Of a stretch of DNA of 64,000 bases, positions 23,701 to 38,700 are shown in pieces. The position numbers and the translations under genes were made by a program. Origin of the DNA: Whitmania pigra. Taxonomy: Eukaryota > Annelida > Clitellata > Hirudinida > Haemopidae. The notes below the pieces were generated by a model that was given only the letters and a program-made list of their open reading frames with translations, did no database searches and had not been told where the DNA came from. Numbering within the stretch: position 1 is the stretch's first letter; every line of letters starts with the position of its first letter. Location of the stretch: assembly GCA_021613335.1 (NCBI GenBank), contig JAJTWR010000266.1, positions 6,009,501-6,073,500 on the forward strand. Reading direction: 5' to 3'.

Positions 23701-26700
23701 CCAATATAGCACTGGCAAGTGATGCAACTTAGAAGCGAATGTATCGATCAGTGGCTGGCAAATGTTCCAGCTTAAGTAATGCATCCCATCAGAGTTCAAA
23801 AGCTGCTGAAACTGTGTGTTCTTGGGAGAACAATACCTAAGCCAAACTCAACTCGGTGGAACTCCGAATTTAACAGTTATAGAGCCATCTATGATATGAA
23901 AGACAGAGTTAATATCGTGATGGAACCGTTCCATCATCTGCACCTGTTGAAAGACTATTCAGTCAAGCTGGTCTTATACTGACTCCTCAGCGTAACAGAC
24001 TCTGTGACAAATATTTTGAAACACTGCTTCTTTTAAAGAAAAATAAACAATTTTATTGATAAATGTAAATTCTGTTACACTTGTCTTAACATTGTATTGA
24101 AAATAAATAATATTCGTTAAAATATATTTTTTCTGATCAATGAAGGAAAAGTACTTATACTTATACTTGTACTTATACTTAAGTACATTGACTACAACGT
24201 ACTTGTACCGGTACTTATAAGTACCTTCAGCCCCAAGTACTTGTAGTTATACTTAAGTACATTTTTGGAGTACTTACGGCAACACTGATCAATTGCTAGT
24301 TTTGATAGGTCTTCCAGTGGAGAATGTTGGTGTAAAGCTGTTTATGCAAAATAGGGGTGACTCCGTTAGTTCTGGCAACTCCGTTAGTTCTGGCAACTCC
24401 GGTGCGTTGACTCGGTATGGCAATGCAATACGGAACGGCTTTGAAATTGAGCAGTTAGTCCTGTTCCGTCCAAACAATCTTGATATTCAACAGACGTTAA
24501 AATACAATGTATAATGCATCAACATACCAAAAAAGCATGTTAACTTAAAATGGAGAAGCAAAATCGCGATTGCAGGCCTCGATATAGATATTGCTTTATA
24601 ACACAGAGAGCAAGAACTTTGTCACTTTTCTCACTTGTAACTTTAAAAGATATAACATCGCTATATGACGATAAATGGTTTTATAGTTGTTATTACCATT
24701 TTCAAGACTTTCAACGGCCGTGATTTCAGGACAATAAAAAGGAAACTCCATTGACTGTCAAATGAGAACGGCACAGAAATGATATTTTAATTTTAGTGAT
24801 TTTGAGAATTTGTCCAGTCCAAAGGATCAAAACGCCATTTTAATGGAGTTCCCTTTTTATCTATTCAAAATCGAAAAAAAGAATTGATCAAATATTGGCA
24901 GTACCCCTAGTAGCTGAACTTAAATTTCAGATTCAAACCGCTGTCAGTAATCTATTGTACTTCAAAGAGGTCTTCAAACATTATCAGACGGAACTGAAGT
25001 CATACTTTAAAGATGATGTTATTAGAGAGTGGGACTTTTCTACCCAGCTTATATTTCATCAATATGATAAGTTTATCAGTAGGGTGGAATTATTAAAAGT
25101 AATTTTTTAGCCTGATATAAAAAATTCGCCGCTTATTACAAACCTCCATACTTTTTTCCAGAATTTTTTTGAAAATGTAATCGAGCTTTTAAAACTTGAA
25201 AAGATTGATTATAGTGGTCTTAAAGGCAAAATACTAAATGCGGACACAATGTCCCTTTTTAAAGAAATCAATGAGCTTTTGAAAATATTCCAAGAAGTAA
25301 CTTATGACACTCTTGATCTCACAGATGATGTTAGTTTTATTATCATTTTATTTCTACTTTCAAAAATTACATAACATCAACCATGAACATCCTAAAGGGA
25401 AAAACTCCCGCTTATGAAAAATGGCTGTGTATGTGTGTGAATTAAGTTGATTGGATGAAAAACATCCCAGAAAGTGAATAAAAACAACAAAAATAAAAAT
25501 CCTAAATTTTTAAAATCAATAATTTTTAAAACTGAGTAAATAAAATTTATTTGAGTTTATATTTTTAATAAAATGTTATCAATTAATTAAATTAATTTTG
25601 CTTAATAAATTCAGATTCACCTTTAATTTCGGCATCGGGCGCTTAAGTTGTTCACAGAAAATGCATTGAGGTGTTTACTAATTGACACTTCGCTTCTCTC
25701 CTTTCGACAATTTGGTGGTTTGGTTTCGCAGTATGTTGACTAACTTGTCGAATATCATCGCCATTAGAGGTTCAAGGAAAACTAGCGATTTAAGAATTCG
25801 GAATATGGTAGAGAAGAACTCTTAAGACAATGCAAACTCGTATTCCTCTTTTTCGAACAACCACGTTTTAAGGCGTTCTCGAATTTATTCCCGATGTGGT
25901 TGCCTTTGCTAGAGTTCAAGTCTCAATTCCTCCAGTACCTTATACATGAAGTCTCTGATTCCTTTTATTCCTCAAATCCAGCTTATTCTCAGATTCCTAG
26001 AATTTACCAGCTTTGCATACTAGCTTATCTGAACAAGGCTTTTGCTGTCTTGCTCTCGTATTAATGTATTGTAAATAATTTTGTTAGTTATTTTGTTTTA
26101 TTTTGTTTACAATTTTATTTTATTCATCTTTACCAGATATCTTCCTTTTAACTTTTTTCCTCTTCGTTTTTTGTCATTTCTTTTTATTTATTCCATTGTT
26201 ATTAACTCTTATTTTTTCTTATTTTCTATTTGGATTAAGTGATTAGCATACGTATGGCAGTGAGTTAATGTTAATTGAGAAGTTTTTTATTGCCTGATAA
26301 TTCAGTCTCTAATTATTAGAATTTAAACTTGATTTGACTCCAGTTAAATAGCAAAATTTGTAATTGTAGTTAATAAAACACTTTTAAGTGGTCTCAACAG
26401 TTTATTGCTAAATCTATTTTTTTTGAATTGTAGTCATTTGTCAATGATTACGAACATTTTCGAAAATCAGTAATCGACTTAGACAGGAAGCTCGCAACTA
26501 TTGCTTGTCAAGCATTCGACGATTGCGGTTGCCTTGAAAGCTGCTTCAAAGTAAGAAACAGAAAGAATTGGAAGTTAGATAATCGTATTGTAATTTAGGC
26601 CTGAGACTTTTAAAGTTTACTTTTGAATGAATATTTATTTATGTGATATTTATTCTATTTAACATCGTATCGTTTTGTCATTTGTGTAGCTTTGCACTAT

Positions 26701-29700
26701 ATTTGGCTCCCTGCTCAATCGTAGTTTGGTTCACAATCAGTTTGATGGAAATTATCCAAGATTACTTGACATGATGGAAATGGAGCTTTTTAATGTTAAG
26801 ACGATGTATGAAAAGCAGATGAATCATTTTAATTCCACAGGATATTTTCTTCTCCATAAAAACAAACCTCCTGTGGCAGGATTCATTGAATGGTGTTATG
26901 AATTAAAAGAACGATTGGAAAGAGTTATTAATCTGTTCCAATTTATCAATCACCCGTTAGCTTTCTGCTTGATTTTACTGTTTCAATTTTTATATTTTTT
27001 TCTTTATAACTGGTTTGTAAATGCATTTGTAATTCTTCATCTTTTCGTTGCTATACATATAGTCATAATTGCCACCATCCAATTGGATATTAGACAAGTG
27101 GTGCCTGAACATTTTGTTAAAAATATTGTGGATTTTAGTCCAATGTTAATAAATATTTTATGTGAAAATTTCAAGCATAAAAGAGGATCTAGTTCGCAAC
27201 TTTCATTGCTGACCGACCAAAAAACCAAGAAAATCCCAGATCTTGTTAAACTAGCTTTTATTGTCAATTATTATTATTTTGTAATTACGATTCATGTTAT
27301 TATACATAACCATTAATAAAATTAAATAAATAATAAAAATTAAATAAAGATTATACCAATAATGAAATAAGTATATAACGGATTGTTTCAATAAACTCAA
27401 AAAAACTTACAAATTATTCTAATACAAAAATTCTGCAGAGTCAATATTGGAAACTGGGTCATTCCGCGCCAAATCAACACAACATCTGGTTGAGAAACTG
27501 TAGAAGTTTAGTTCTAGAGCACGTAGTAAAATATTATTTACATATAATTAAAGGTATTTGAATGCTCCAGTGATGGGTAGTTACTAACTATAAGTAGTTA
27601 ACTACTAGTTAATAACTACTTTAAAGTAGTTAGGAAGTAGTTAATAACTACTCTTAAAAAAGTAGTTAAAAAATAGTAGTTAACTACTTTTAAAGTAGTT
27701 ATTAACTACAAATAGTTAACTACTTTGTAACTACTTTTAAAAAAAATGTTAAAATAAAATGAAGAAAAATAATTTTTCCAAAAGCCCTACATCGTTAACA
27801 ATCACCACCTCTGCGGACAATGCAATGCGGCTCAGAACAGTGAATATGATGATTTCTATGGCTATGTGGAAAGTGTACCAAACTCTTGTGATAATGTGTT
27901 TAGCTGAACAGCTTAATGATTATTTATCAAACTCCGGAAGAAATGTACAAACTCTACTTAATTATCCAACTGTTTGTGCTGCATTCATCAAGCTTAATTC
28001 AACATTACCAAGTTCGGCAGCAGTTGAAAGACTTTTTAGTGTAGCAGGGCAGGTTTTATGTAACAGACGATGTAAATTATAGGATAATCATGTTGACATG
28101 ATGATTTTTTAAGAGATCGACTGAAACATCCACTGAATACGTCTGTTTTTGATCAATTTGGATAATAAAATTTTGTTGAAAATGTTACACTAGTGTAAAT
28201 AAATATGCTAATAATTATGTCTCGTTCAATAGTCCAGAAAATTAATTTTATCAAATGTCAACGGAAAAGTAGTTAAAATAGTAGTTACAAAGTAGTTAAC
28301 TACTATGCAAGTAGTTAAGGAGTAGTTACTAACTACTTATTTAAAAAGTAGTTAAAAATAGTTACTAACTACTTTTTTATAAATGTAGTTAACTACAGTA
28401 GTTAACAAATTAATTTAACAAATTAATTTTATTTAAATATTTAAATTTGGTTTAAGGTAAGTTCGTACAAAAATTTTTTTTGATTTCATATCACACTTAC
28501 GTAGAAGTTTAATTATTATTTTTTAATTAAAAAGGGACACATAATCAAAAATTTAATGTGGGCAATTTTATAGTTTTTAAGTAGTGAATTTATAAATATT
28601 GCTTGAAAATTACGAATTGGCCAAATTAGTTATGAGTTTACGTTACTTTTTATATTTTGTGAACCCAAATTTCAAAAAATTAGATAGTTTTTTAACATTT
28701 TTAAAAAGTGTAAAACGTATTTAAACTGATTTATAACTGCTTACAAAATTTTTGCTAAACCATATGCAGTACATTTTATGAGTTACACCCTAAGTATGAG
28801 AAAATCATTTAAATTTAAAATTTTAGTCAATTAAATAAATTAAAAATTTAAATTTAAAACTTGAATAATTTTCTCATAATTTAATAAGTTTAATTTCAAA
28901 TTATGTATGACTGCATTGTACATTAAAATCTAATAACCCAAAGGGCTACTTCATATTCGTCCGTGGTAGCAAAATGGAATCTTATAGAGGAGTTGGTTTT
29001 TGGGGCAAAAAGAAATAATTGAAGTGGAGTCGTAAGTCGGTCATGACATGGTCTTTGCAAGGTAGCTTGTGCAGGAAGACGCTTTACAGCACCCAACCCC
29101 ATCATAAGGACCGTGGCCGTGAAACGTTTCAAAAACGTTCGATTCTGAAGTCATATAAAACTATTTACAAAAATAAGTTATAAATTTGTGCCTGTATAAT
29201 TATAGTATTATTCATTTAATTTTGAAACTGATTAACCCAAAGTTAATGAACAATTTATGAGATGATTAGTGAAGTTGCAGTCTTAAAAAGGTATTAAAAA
29301 ATTTATTAAAAAAAGACTATAAAAGTTACTATTCTAAATTTTAGAATATGCTTTTCTTATAATATGTTGAACAAAAACAAAATAAATCGAAAAATAGATT
29401 TTGTACTTAAACCGAATAGAAATATTTAAATAAAAATATTTCGTTAAATATTACAAATAAAATTACATAAGTAACTTGCCCAAATAGAGCCTTCAAATAC
29501 TTTTAATTATATGTAATATAGCTTCTCAACCATCGGGAGTGCTAGCATTTGGCCAAAGTTCAACGACCCACATTTCGGACACAGATCGACCAAAAAATTT
29601 TAAACTGTCAGATGTTGTGTTGGTTTGACGCAAAATTTAAATTGAGTCTTCGATGTTATATTTCCTATTGTTGTCATATCTCTGCCAACAATGTCCTTGC

Positions 29701-32700
29701 GTCCCATCATCAACGGTTGATGATCAACCAAAACTCTTGCCAAGAATGAACTTTGAACAAAATTCTATCCGTGGCAATTGCTTATTTGGCTAACAAGTGA
29801 GAGCTCGCCGTTCCAACCAAGAGTTTGTTAGCCAGTTTGGTTTTAACCAAAGTCATACGCAAAATATTTCTTTCGCGAGTACGGAGTATTGTGTTCTGCC
29901 CGGTGGCGGGTTTAACGGAAGGGGGAGCGAGCACTTTCAAAATAGTCCCAACCTACAAAAACAAACTTAATTAATTAAATTCATTATGATTATCCGTGTT
30001 TATTTGTTGTGTATAATATAAATAAAAGTGGCAAAAAATTTATTCATAGTAATGTTAGTTATACTTAACGCCTAAATTATAACACCATTTTTTTGTCTTG
30101 CCATCCGTCATTGTCTGTAATTTCCTCATGGATTCACTCTTTTCCAAATTCTATTTACCGTCAGTCCTAATATCACATCCTCAATTTGTTAAAACTCGTA
30201 TTCAAACTTATTTCGCATGTTTTTCATATAATTTTTAAATTGCTGAATCAAATGAGAAACAGCTACCAAATCAATAGTACTTTTCTGAAAATATGTGGAT
30301 AAACTGAAGGCCTTTTTCAGAATATTAGAAAAGCTAAAGATTCATGTTTTTTAAGTGTTACAAGAATGTCCGTGGCTCAGCCAACTGTTTAGCAACTGCA
30401 ACCATTAATTTAGCTGCGCAGTTTTTTATTTCACCATCCTCAATTCTTTGCAGAGCCACTATTAGTGCTGGTAAATTTTGAAATAATGCATTTACAGTTG
30501 ATTTCTTGAATACTCATTTAGTATTGCAAAGTTTTGTTATAGATATTTTCCATATATTTGCATTGATGTTTCATTAATATTGAAAGAAGAGATCCTTTTT
30601 GCGTCTAGTGTAAAGTGAACGGGCACCCCCTGGCCCAACATGATATCTGTTTTTACTGATAAAAGAAGAACATAAAATCTTCAGCCCTTGTAATTCCATG
30701 TAATTCTCTGAATTATACAAATCAACTGCATCGCCGTCTTCTGTCTAATCTCTCTGTCTTCTTATATATCTCAAAGACAAAGAAGAGTTATTAATTCTGC
30801 TAATATCAGTTGTTGAGTCAACAATCACTGCAAAGTATTTAGCCACTTTGATTTTATCAACAATTTTTGATAAAACCCCTGGTGATATATATATGGTTTG
30901 TATTAGATCACTTTGTATGCCTGACTGGTTACACTTATGGAGGAATTAGAACCAGTCATCCAAATACTTTATACAATTTTTAGCACATATTCTCACGGTT
31001 GTCACAAAAGTGGAAAGTCTCACATAACTGGACATTTTGGCTTGTTGTACCAAATATAAATATTGTTATTTTATTATTTATTTTATTAAAGTCCCTTGCA
31101 TTACTAAGATGATTTGGACTTATTAGTTAGTGTTAACTGTGTAAAAGAAATGATATGTATTAGTATAATAATAAGACTAAAATAATAATAAAATAAAGAT
31201 TAATTAAAAAATTTAAAATAGTAAGTCTTCGATTTTTGAAAATCCATCTGCAAATGATGTCCATACTTACTGGATTCTTAAACATGGAACTCATCTCAAC
31301 AAAGGTTGCCATCCTTAAATGGAATATTAGTAATCTCGATCCCTGTGACTAATCGCCGACTTTGAAGTAGAACCACCAAATTCCCGCTTTGTTGTAGCAT
31401 TTTTTCATCAATTATGTCGATTATTTAATGTTGCCGAACTCAATTTACTACTGCTGATCTAGTCTGAGCAATAACATGCTGCAGCTATTCTGTTTTTTTT
31501 TCGTTCTAAAAATGTCTTGAGCTATTGAGAGAAAACTAGACGATCAGTAAATAGAGAAAAAATATAAAATCAAACTGCAGCTAGAAAGAGATAAAAAACC
31601 GGCATTAGACGTCGGCATGGCATTCCTTCAAACACCATTTCAGGATGTAAAAAGAAAGTCGACGTCGATGGAAAAGAGGTCGATTTTATTTTTATATGAG
31701 AAGTCTGTCTTTGATCCGAAGAAAAAACTGAGTGACTGCTTTAATGGTTCACAAATTTGCGAGCAGCAAAACTTCCCGTCAATGGGAGATTTTGTGAGCT
31801 AAGTAATTGTAAAAATAAATGAAATATGAAGGTAACGAGAATCGACAGTGGTTCTTAATGCATAATTGTAAACCTCTTGTGTTGGTTTACATATGCCTTT
31901 TTATCAGTGGTTCTTAATGCATATTGTTACATCTCTTCGAGCAAAGATTACAGGATTTCAAAAGGCACATTGGCACCATGAAGCTAATTAGTAATCCGTT
32001 TCAAATGTTCCGATGGACGCTGCTGGTAAATACCAGCTGAAACTCATTGACGTTCAGGACGACAATGACTTGAAAACAACCTTTGCTGAGCATGATCTGC
32101 TGAACTTTTACAGCCACTATGTGTCATCGCACAACTATATCAATCTTTCACAGGACAGATAAGTTCACTGCTCTTTTCGGAAGTACTTATTGCTGCGAAC
32201 ACAAAATCGAAGGTAAGATCTCTGCTTGCAGACGAACATTTTGGCCGCATCATTGCGACTTCTACTGTTGGAGCAGACATAGACTTCTTGTGCAAACAAA
32301 AGCAGTGCTACATTGCACATTAAGCTGATCATAAGCGTGAACTTATAAGACTGTTCTAGCTTAAATGTAGCATAAAATTGGTTGTGAAATTGCTCATCCG
32401 GTCCTCGACTAGTCCCAAATTTTCACACTTGATCCTCCGATCAAAAAGATTGGACACACTGTACTAACTGCTCAAAAGACTACAATATTTGTTTATTTAT
32501 TTATTCATCTGGTCGAAGGGCTAATAGCCACTAATACGACCAGCCACAGCAAAAATAAAATACATACACATCGAGCGAAGACAAGTAGATCGCTGACTAG
32601 TCATTAATTGTTAAAAAATTTGAAAAATCAATATCAAGTACTAATGATTTAAATCGTGAGAAGGTGCCAGCAGATACCACCTCGTCTGTTAGCAAATTCC

Positions 32701-35700
32701 AGACAGCTACAACTCTATTCAAGAAAACTTTTTTGTGGCATTAACTGTGCACCTCTCCGCACGTAGTTTAAGGCGATGTCCCCGTGTTTTATTATATTCC
32801 AAAAATTTAACAAATCTTAATAAATCACTTTTCACAAGACCATTTAGCAATTAAAACAAAAAGCATAAATCAGTAATCAAACGTCTATGTTCGAGTGATT
32901 TGAGCCCTAGAGTCTTAAGCCTGGCTGATTATGGTTGGTGTCTAAGGCTAGGAATTGCTTTTGTGAAACTTTTTTGGACTGATTCGTTTTCTTTTACAAA
33001 ATATTTGAGGTGGGAATTTCATACTGGGGAACAATATTCCAACAGTGGTCGAACATATACAGTGAATGCTTTTGCAAGGATAGTTCAGTCTCCAGAAGAA
33101 AAGGCAAGATGTAGCAGGCGGGCTCTTGTAGAGGCTTTTTGTATAATACTTTGTATATGAAGAATAAATGTGAGATTTTTGTCAATATAAACACCAACTT
33201 CCAATATCTTTCAACTTCTTCTTTCCAAGCTGCTTACAGATCCGGTTTTTCTACAGAAACTGCTCTTTCACTTATCTTCAACAATTTCCCTGATAACTGT
33301 GGCAGGGGCAAAGGCGCCGTTAAGGATAACCCTAACCCTAACCCCAAGACCTTAGGAGGCCTTTGACATTATTAACCGACAGATACTGTCGGAGAGACTA
33401 AAGTCTTGAGTCTAAGTTTTTTTATATTTTTATAAAGAATTAAGTGCAAATTCTGCAAATAATCACTTTAACTGAAAAAGTTTTATATTTTTTATGTTTT
33501 GTAAAAAAAAAATTTTTATAAACAAATAAAATAATATCTTGATAAAATTTTATTTCTCATTTCTTGTAAATAAAGTTTTTAGCACATATTTTTCATTAAA
33601 CGACGGCCAATTTTCTATCACAACATATTTTAACTAGTATTTCTAGTTACCTCAATTTTGAAGCAAAATCAATAACCAGACATATAAAAGTTGTGTTTTT
33701 AAGGGATCTGCATCGCTAATGCAAAGAGTAACGCGGAGATTGCGCACCCCATGGCCATTCTCGATTGGAACGGAATCCGCTTTGTTGTTTACTCCATCGT
33801 GAAAAACCTCAGCTCAAACCCTCCGAAGTATTTTTGTAGGATCTTGATCACGGAGTTGGTATTTGGTGGTTTTCCAACATCTTTCAGAGGAGTTGATAAG
33901 GGTGTCATAAACGGATCTTGAAAGACCACAGAATATTCGATGAGATTTATGTCGGGAGAACATAACCTGCGAGTTGGACTCTTGGAAAAATGCTCTGGTT
34001 GCCTTTGAAGCATGAACTGGTGCATTATCTTGCTGAAATTAATGTCCTTTTGTTTCAACAGACGAAAGGAGGTGATCCTTGAGCATTCACTGTCAACTCA
34101 CAAATGTCAAATGTCATTTATCCAATGTCAGGGAATTCTGCTTTTCTGTCAAGTTCTTTCCAGTTCAATCTTACCAAATGCTGAAATTCCTCTCCAAACC
34201 AAGGTAATCTTCTTCATTTTACAGTCCAAATCTTTGTTTTCCTAGACTAAATTATTTCTCATCTAAAAAATATCATTCTCATTTTTCATTATAACCGACC
34301 ATCACTAGTGCCCAGTGCTTTTTTTTGTTATTGTCAATCAATGCTGAAGCTATCTTTATCATTTCGAGGTTCAACTGGCCAACGGAATTAAGATACTTTC
34401 GGTCTTCAGACGTGGCCATTCAATTCCATTATCAAGATATCTCTTTAGTTGACTGAATTAATGATTCTAGCAATTAAATTTTATTTTATTTTTTTAACTG
34501 CTTTTCTCAAACATCCTTGAGGATGGCGGTGAAGCCTAAAATGATCAGTCGGTCGAGATTAAAAAATGCAAATGTTAATTTAACATTGATGTTTGTGCAT
34601 GATGAGATAAAAGCTTGGTTGCGTAAGTTACCGAGTCTTTATAACGTAAATCACAGAAAAGGATCTTTACCAATTGAGTAGCTATTTGTTTTTCAGGTGT
34701 CTCAATTCAACAGATGCAGAGAATATGTATGAGCATTATTTAAAGATGTTGGAGCTTCTCAAAATGTAATTATAGAATTGTTTCATAATAATCCAAAACA
34801 CTAGATTCTGAATTAGGAGTTAAAACCGACCGTAATGCCTGAAAATGATAATGCTAGAGTTGAAAACATTTTTTCATCATGCTTTATATAAATTATATTT
34901 TATATGAATATTAATTAATTAGAATATATTTACGAAATACTTCATGAAGAATTTGCAGAATTAGCTTCCAAAGCTAATTTTTGCAAAATCGCATCTTTAG
35001 TAAAGATTTATTTTTCGAATAAGGATTTCTCATATTTTTGAAAATGATATGCCAAACTTCCAAACTGTTTGTTACTCCAGTGGGAAAGAAATGTTGAACT
35101 TAGAAATATAAGCCTCTTTAATGTCAGTGATGCATAAGTGTTCATTCACAACTTCATAAAAATTGACTGAAAGGCAGATTTTTTCACGCTGGCTTTCACG
35201 GTACTCATGATGGCTGGTCGCGGGCCTCATGCTGTGTACCGTTGCTCTAGAGGTAAGAGATAGGAATGATCAGGAATCATCGTCAGATGATAGGAATAAG
35301 AAGCATAACCGACGTTCAACTGCCTCAGTAGGAATAGCAATTGAGGTTCTCTGCAATTGTCGATGGGACCTGCGACGAACATTATTACAAACTAAATTAT
35401 ATCACCAGTTAATCTATCCTACAAACTCCTTACAGTCTTAATGTAATGAGAGTAATAATTAGATGCACATTAATATATAAATAAATATATGTCTTACAAT
35501 AACTAATATGTTTAGAAGTCTTCTCTAATGATTAAAAAAGTAATAAAACATAATTTAGGATAAACAAATTATTAAATAACAAATCATTCATGCTGCTGGA
35601 ATAAAAACATTAACATTAACATTAACAAATAATAAAAACAAATGCATTGCGTTTCACAAGCATGGAAGAAAGTGTTTACACCAACTGGTCAAATGTTGTA

Positions 35701-38700
35701 GAAGAAATTTGTAACGAGAGTCTTGCTTATTCTCTTATTGTTAGAAATCCAACAACTTTGCTCATAAAGACAAATTTCAGCCCTAAGGTAACATCATTCC
35801 ATCTAACGTCATTTAGCTTTATTTTCGATGTTATTTTTGAAGCCGTAACTTTCAATGTTTATGCCTTAACAAAATACTGCTAATAATTTCATCATTTATG
35901 TTATGTAAGTTGAATTGCAATGCAGACAACTCGCGACCAAACAAGGCAGCATAACATTTAATTGTTTTTGCAGGATCCGCACTTTAAAAATAAATAAATA
36001 ATTTTTTAATAAATAAAAAACTTAAAAATAAATAAATAAATATAGCCCGGCTGTTTTGACTGGGCTATTTTGTCCTGGGCTGTTTTGTCAGGGCTATTTT
36101 GTCGCCGGGCTGTTATGACGGGTCACCCGCAAGTTCATCAATGGTCTTCAAGGCTATCGAATTGAATTTGAAATTTCATTGAACATGGTAATTAAATAAA
36201 AGAATATATTTGGGTGAATAGTTAGGCAAAGCAAAAATGCGTATATTGATTTGTGTAATCGTTTGCGTATTTTGCGGATTTTTTTGCACAATTTGTAAAA
36301 ACTGTCATGTGCTGAGCTAAGCAATCTAGAAAGATGGTGATGATAAAAAATTCGATAAGTAAATTCGAATACCAATATTTTTTATTAAATCGAAACAAGA
36401 ACAACTTTTTTCGATCAGCTTGTATCTGTGTTGCGGGAAATGAAATATTTAATGTCACAAGGAAGAGAACATTTGCCCGAAAAGGCCATGGCTGTATATA
36501 AATTCAAAGAAGAACTTCTACAATATTGGGCAAATCTAGATCTTATCTGTTCTTGGTATAATAAAGTAAGTATTGCTTTTTTAATGTGAATCAATAAAAA
36601 TAATAATATAAAACTTTTAATAATAACAAATAAAAAAATATTTGTTTTAATATGCAATATTTGACTAAAATAAGCAATGCATTAAAAAAGAACAAGGATT
36701 GAAGTGAATGATGAGAGATTTAAGAGACAAAACAACATTGATAGCTACATGCAATATGATAGAAGAAAATGATAATTCCAAAGTTAAAATTTCAAGGTTT
36801 TGAATCTTCTGAAGGAAATAACAAGAAAGAAACAAGAAAGTGGATAATATGAATATGGATATATTCAAAAAGAGTGATAATAGATAAGACCAAGAACAAT
36901 TTTAGTTAATTTAAAAGTCAGGTTTAAAAAAATCTTATTCTGGAAACTGTTCAGTCAAGATTTACCAAAGGAGGACAAAGGCAAAAGCAAAAAATCGTTG
37001 ACTTAGAAACAGAAGGAGCTCAGTTCAAAGGGTGGGACGAACAAGTGGGCAATAAGATAAAAAGGATAACTTGTGTTTTTAACTTGAGGAGGAAATAAGC
37101 CCAGTGAATGCTTCTTCACTCTGAAGAACAATATCAATTTTAAATTTCTTCGTCATGAATCATTTATCTGGATTTTCCAAGGAACAATTACGTTATGTAC
37201 ATGTCAAGTTTAAGTAATTTTAACTTCATCATCTCGCGGTGATCCCAAGCAAATTAAATATATAATAACGTTTTAACATTAATGTAAAATTAACATGTAA
37301 TATTTAATCAAATTATGCAGTATAACTCATTTGATATACTTTAAGATCAGAAACACGATACTTGAAATTGAATTTCCCATAATTGAAAGCGAATTGCATC
37401 AGCTTGATCGTGAGCTATTAAAAGCTGAAAAAGAGTTGAATTGGAGCAGTCCAGGTAAGGACATATTGTAGTAAAATTTCTTTCGTCTGATTACAGGGTT
37501 CCACTATTTTTTACTAGTTTTGCTTTATAATATTTAAGAAACAATGTCCTACACACAAGCAATGAAGGTTGCATCGCATGACTTTGAAATGAGATTACAA
37601 TCTTCTAAAGATAACATCGAACAAATACGAAAGATAATGTCAACTTGGTCAAAGGTTTGCATATGGAATTATTGAAAATTATGGTGGCAGAATAGTTGAT
37701 ATGGAGCGATGATTTAGCAATTTGTAATAAATATGACATCATATTCAAAACTAATTACCGAAAGGAAATTTTAAATAAAGTCTTATTTTTATATCTTCTG
37801 CTAGAAAATTCAATAAATTTTCAATTCAGCTAGGCTAATTCGATGAGTCAATAAAAATCTTACTCATACGAAAATAAAACTTTAAGAACTAATGTTTTAT
37901 GCCATTTACTCTAAATTGACATTAACATTTTTCGAATTGCATAATGCTTTTGTTAATTTTTAATCTTAAAATGATTATCTTGACAACATTTGTGATTATA
38001 ATAAATAATTTATTAAATTGCATAAATGGTTGTTAAAGGTTCCATTATTTGACCGTTATGACGAAAAAGCTTCCAGTCTTTTATCATTTAAAGATGGAGA
38101 TGAACGCATGAGGAAAAGATATGCAGAAATTAAAGAAGCTGGAGATAAAATTCATACCCTTTTAGAGGTCAGGTTAATTCATATTGTTGTGTCCGCACGT
38201 ACACTTTGAACGGACTATTTAAGTTTCTGAACTTTGACCCCTTTTCAGTTTTCTGCGATTGTTGTTCCGAATTCGAGTGGAGTTTTATAGTTTCGAGTTG
38301 AGTTTCAAGTGCGTTTCTTTTCCGTTCTATTAAATGTGTTTCTGTTTGGTTGCGAGTTGTCGGCTTTCAAATTCAACATACAAATACAACAGTGGCGCAA
38401 TCGACAATACTGTCTTTCTGACTCGTTCAAAAATTTCGAATTCATTATTGTCTATTATTATAAGTTTTCAACATGGCCGAAGGATATTGTGAAAATGGTT
38501 GGAGAGCTGATGGCCAAGCAACAATGTAAAATTGAGAGACAAGAGAACGAGATTATGGCCAAATAACAGAATGACATGGCGAAAATGTTCCGAGCTTTAT
38601 TTGAATAGAATTTGTTCACTCAACTCCACCACCAAAATTTGAATCATTTCAACCTGAAAAGGAACTTTTCAAAAATTATAGAGATTCGAAACGCACATGT

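Noticed and set aside
26950..27316. Hydrophobic extension after dynein exon 9 (membrane-like)
   Set aside because: It is read-through into intron 9 past the GTTAGC donor; homology ends at NHP and resumes in exon 10.
33329..33345. CCCTAACCCTAACCC, telomere-like
   Set aside because: Only about two and a half units inside LINE fragments; too short to call an interstitial telomere. The GTTAGGGTTAGG word at about 56600 is similar and equally short.
36154..36868. Several minus-strand open frames of 67-80 codons
   Set aside because: They overlap dynein exon 12 on the opposite strand or AT-rich intron; no domain was seen.
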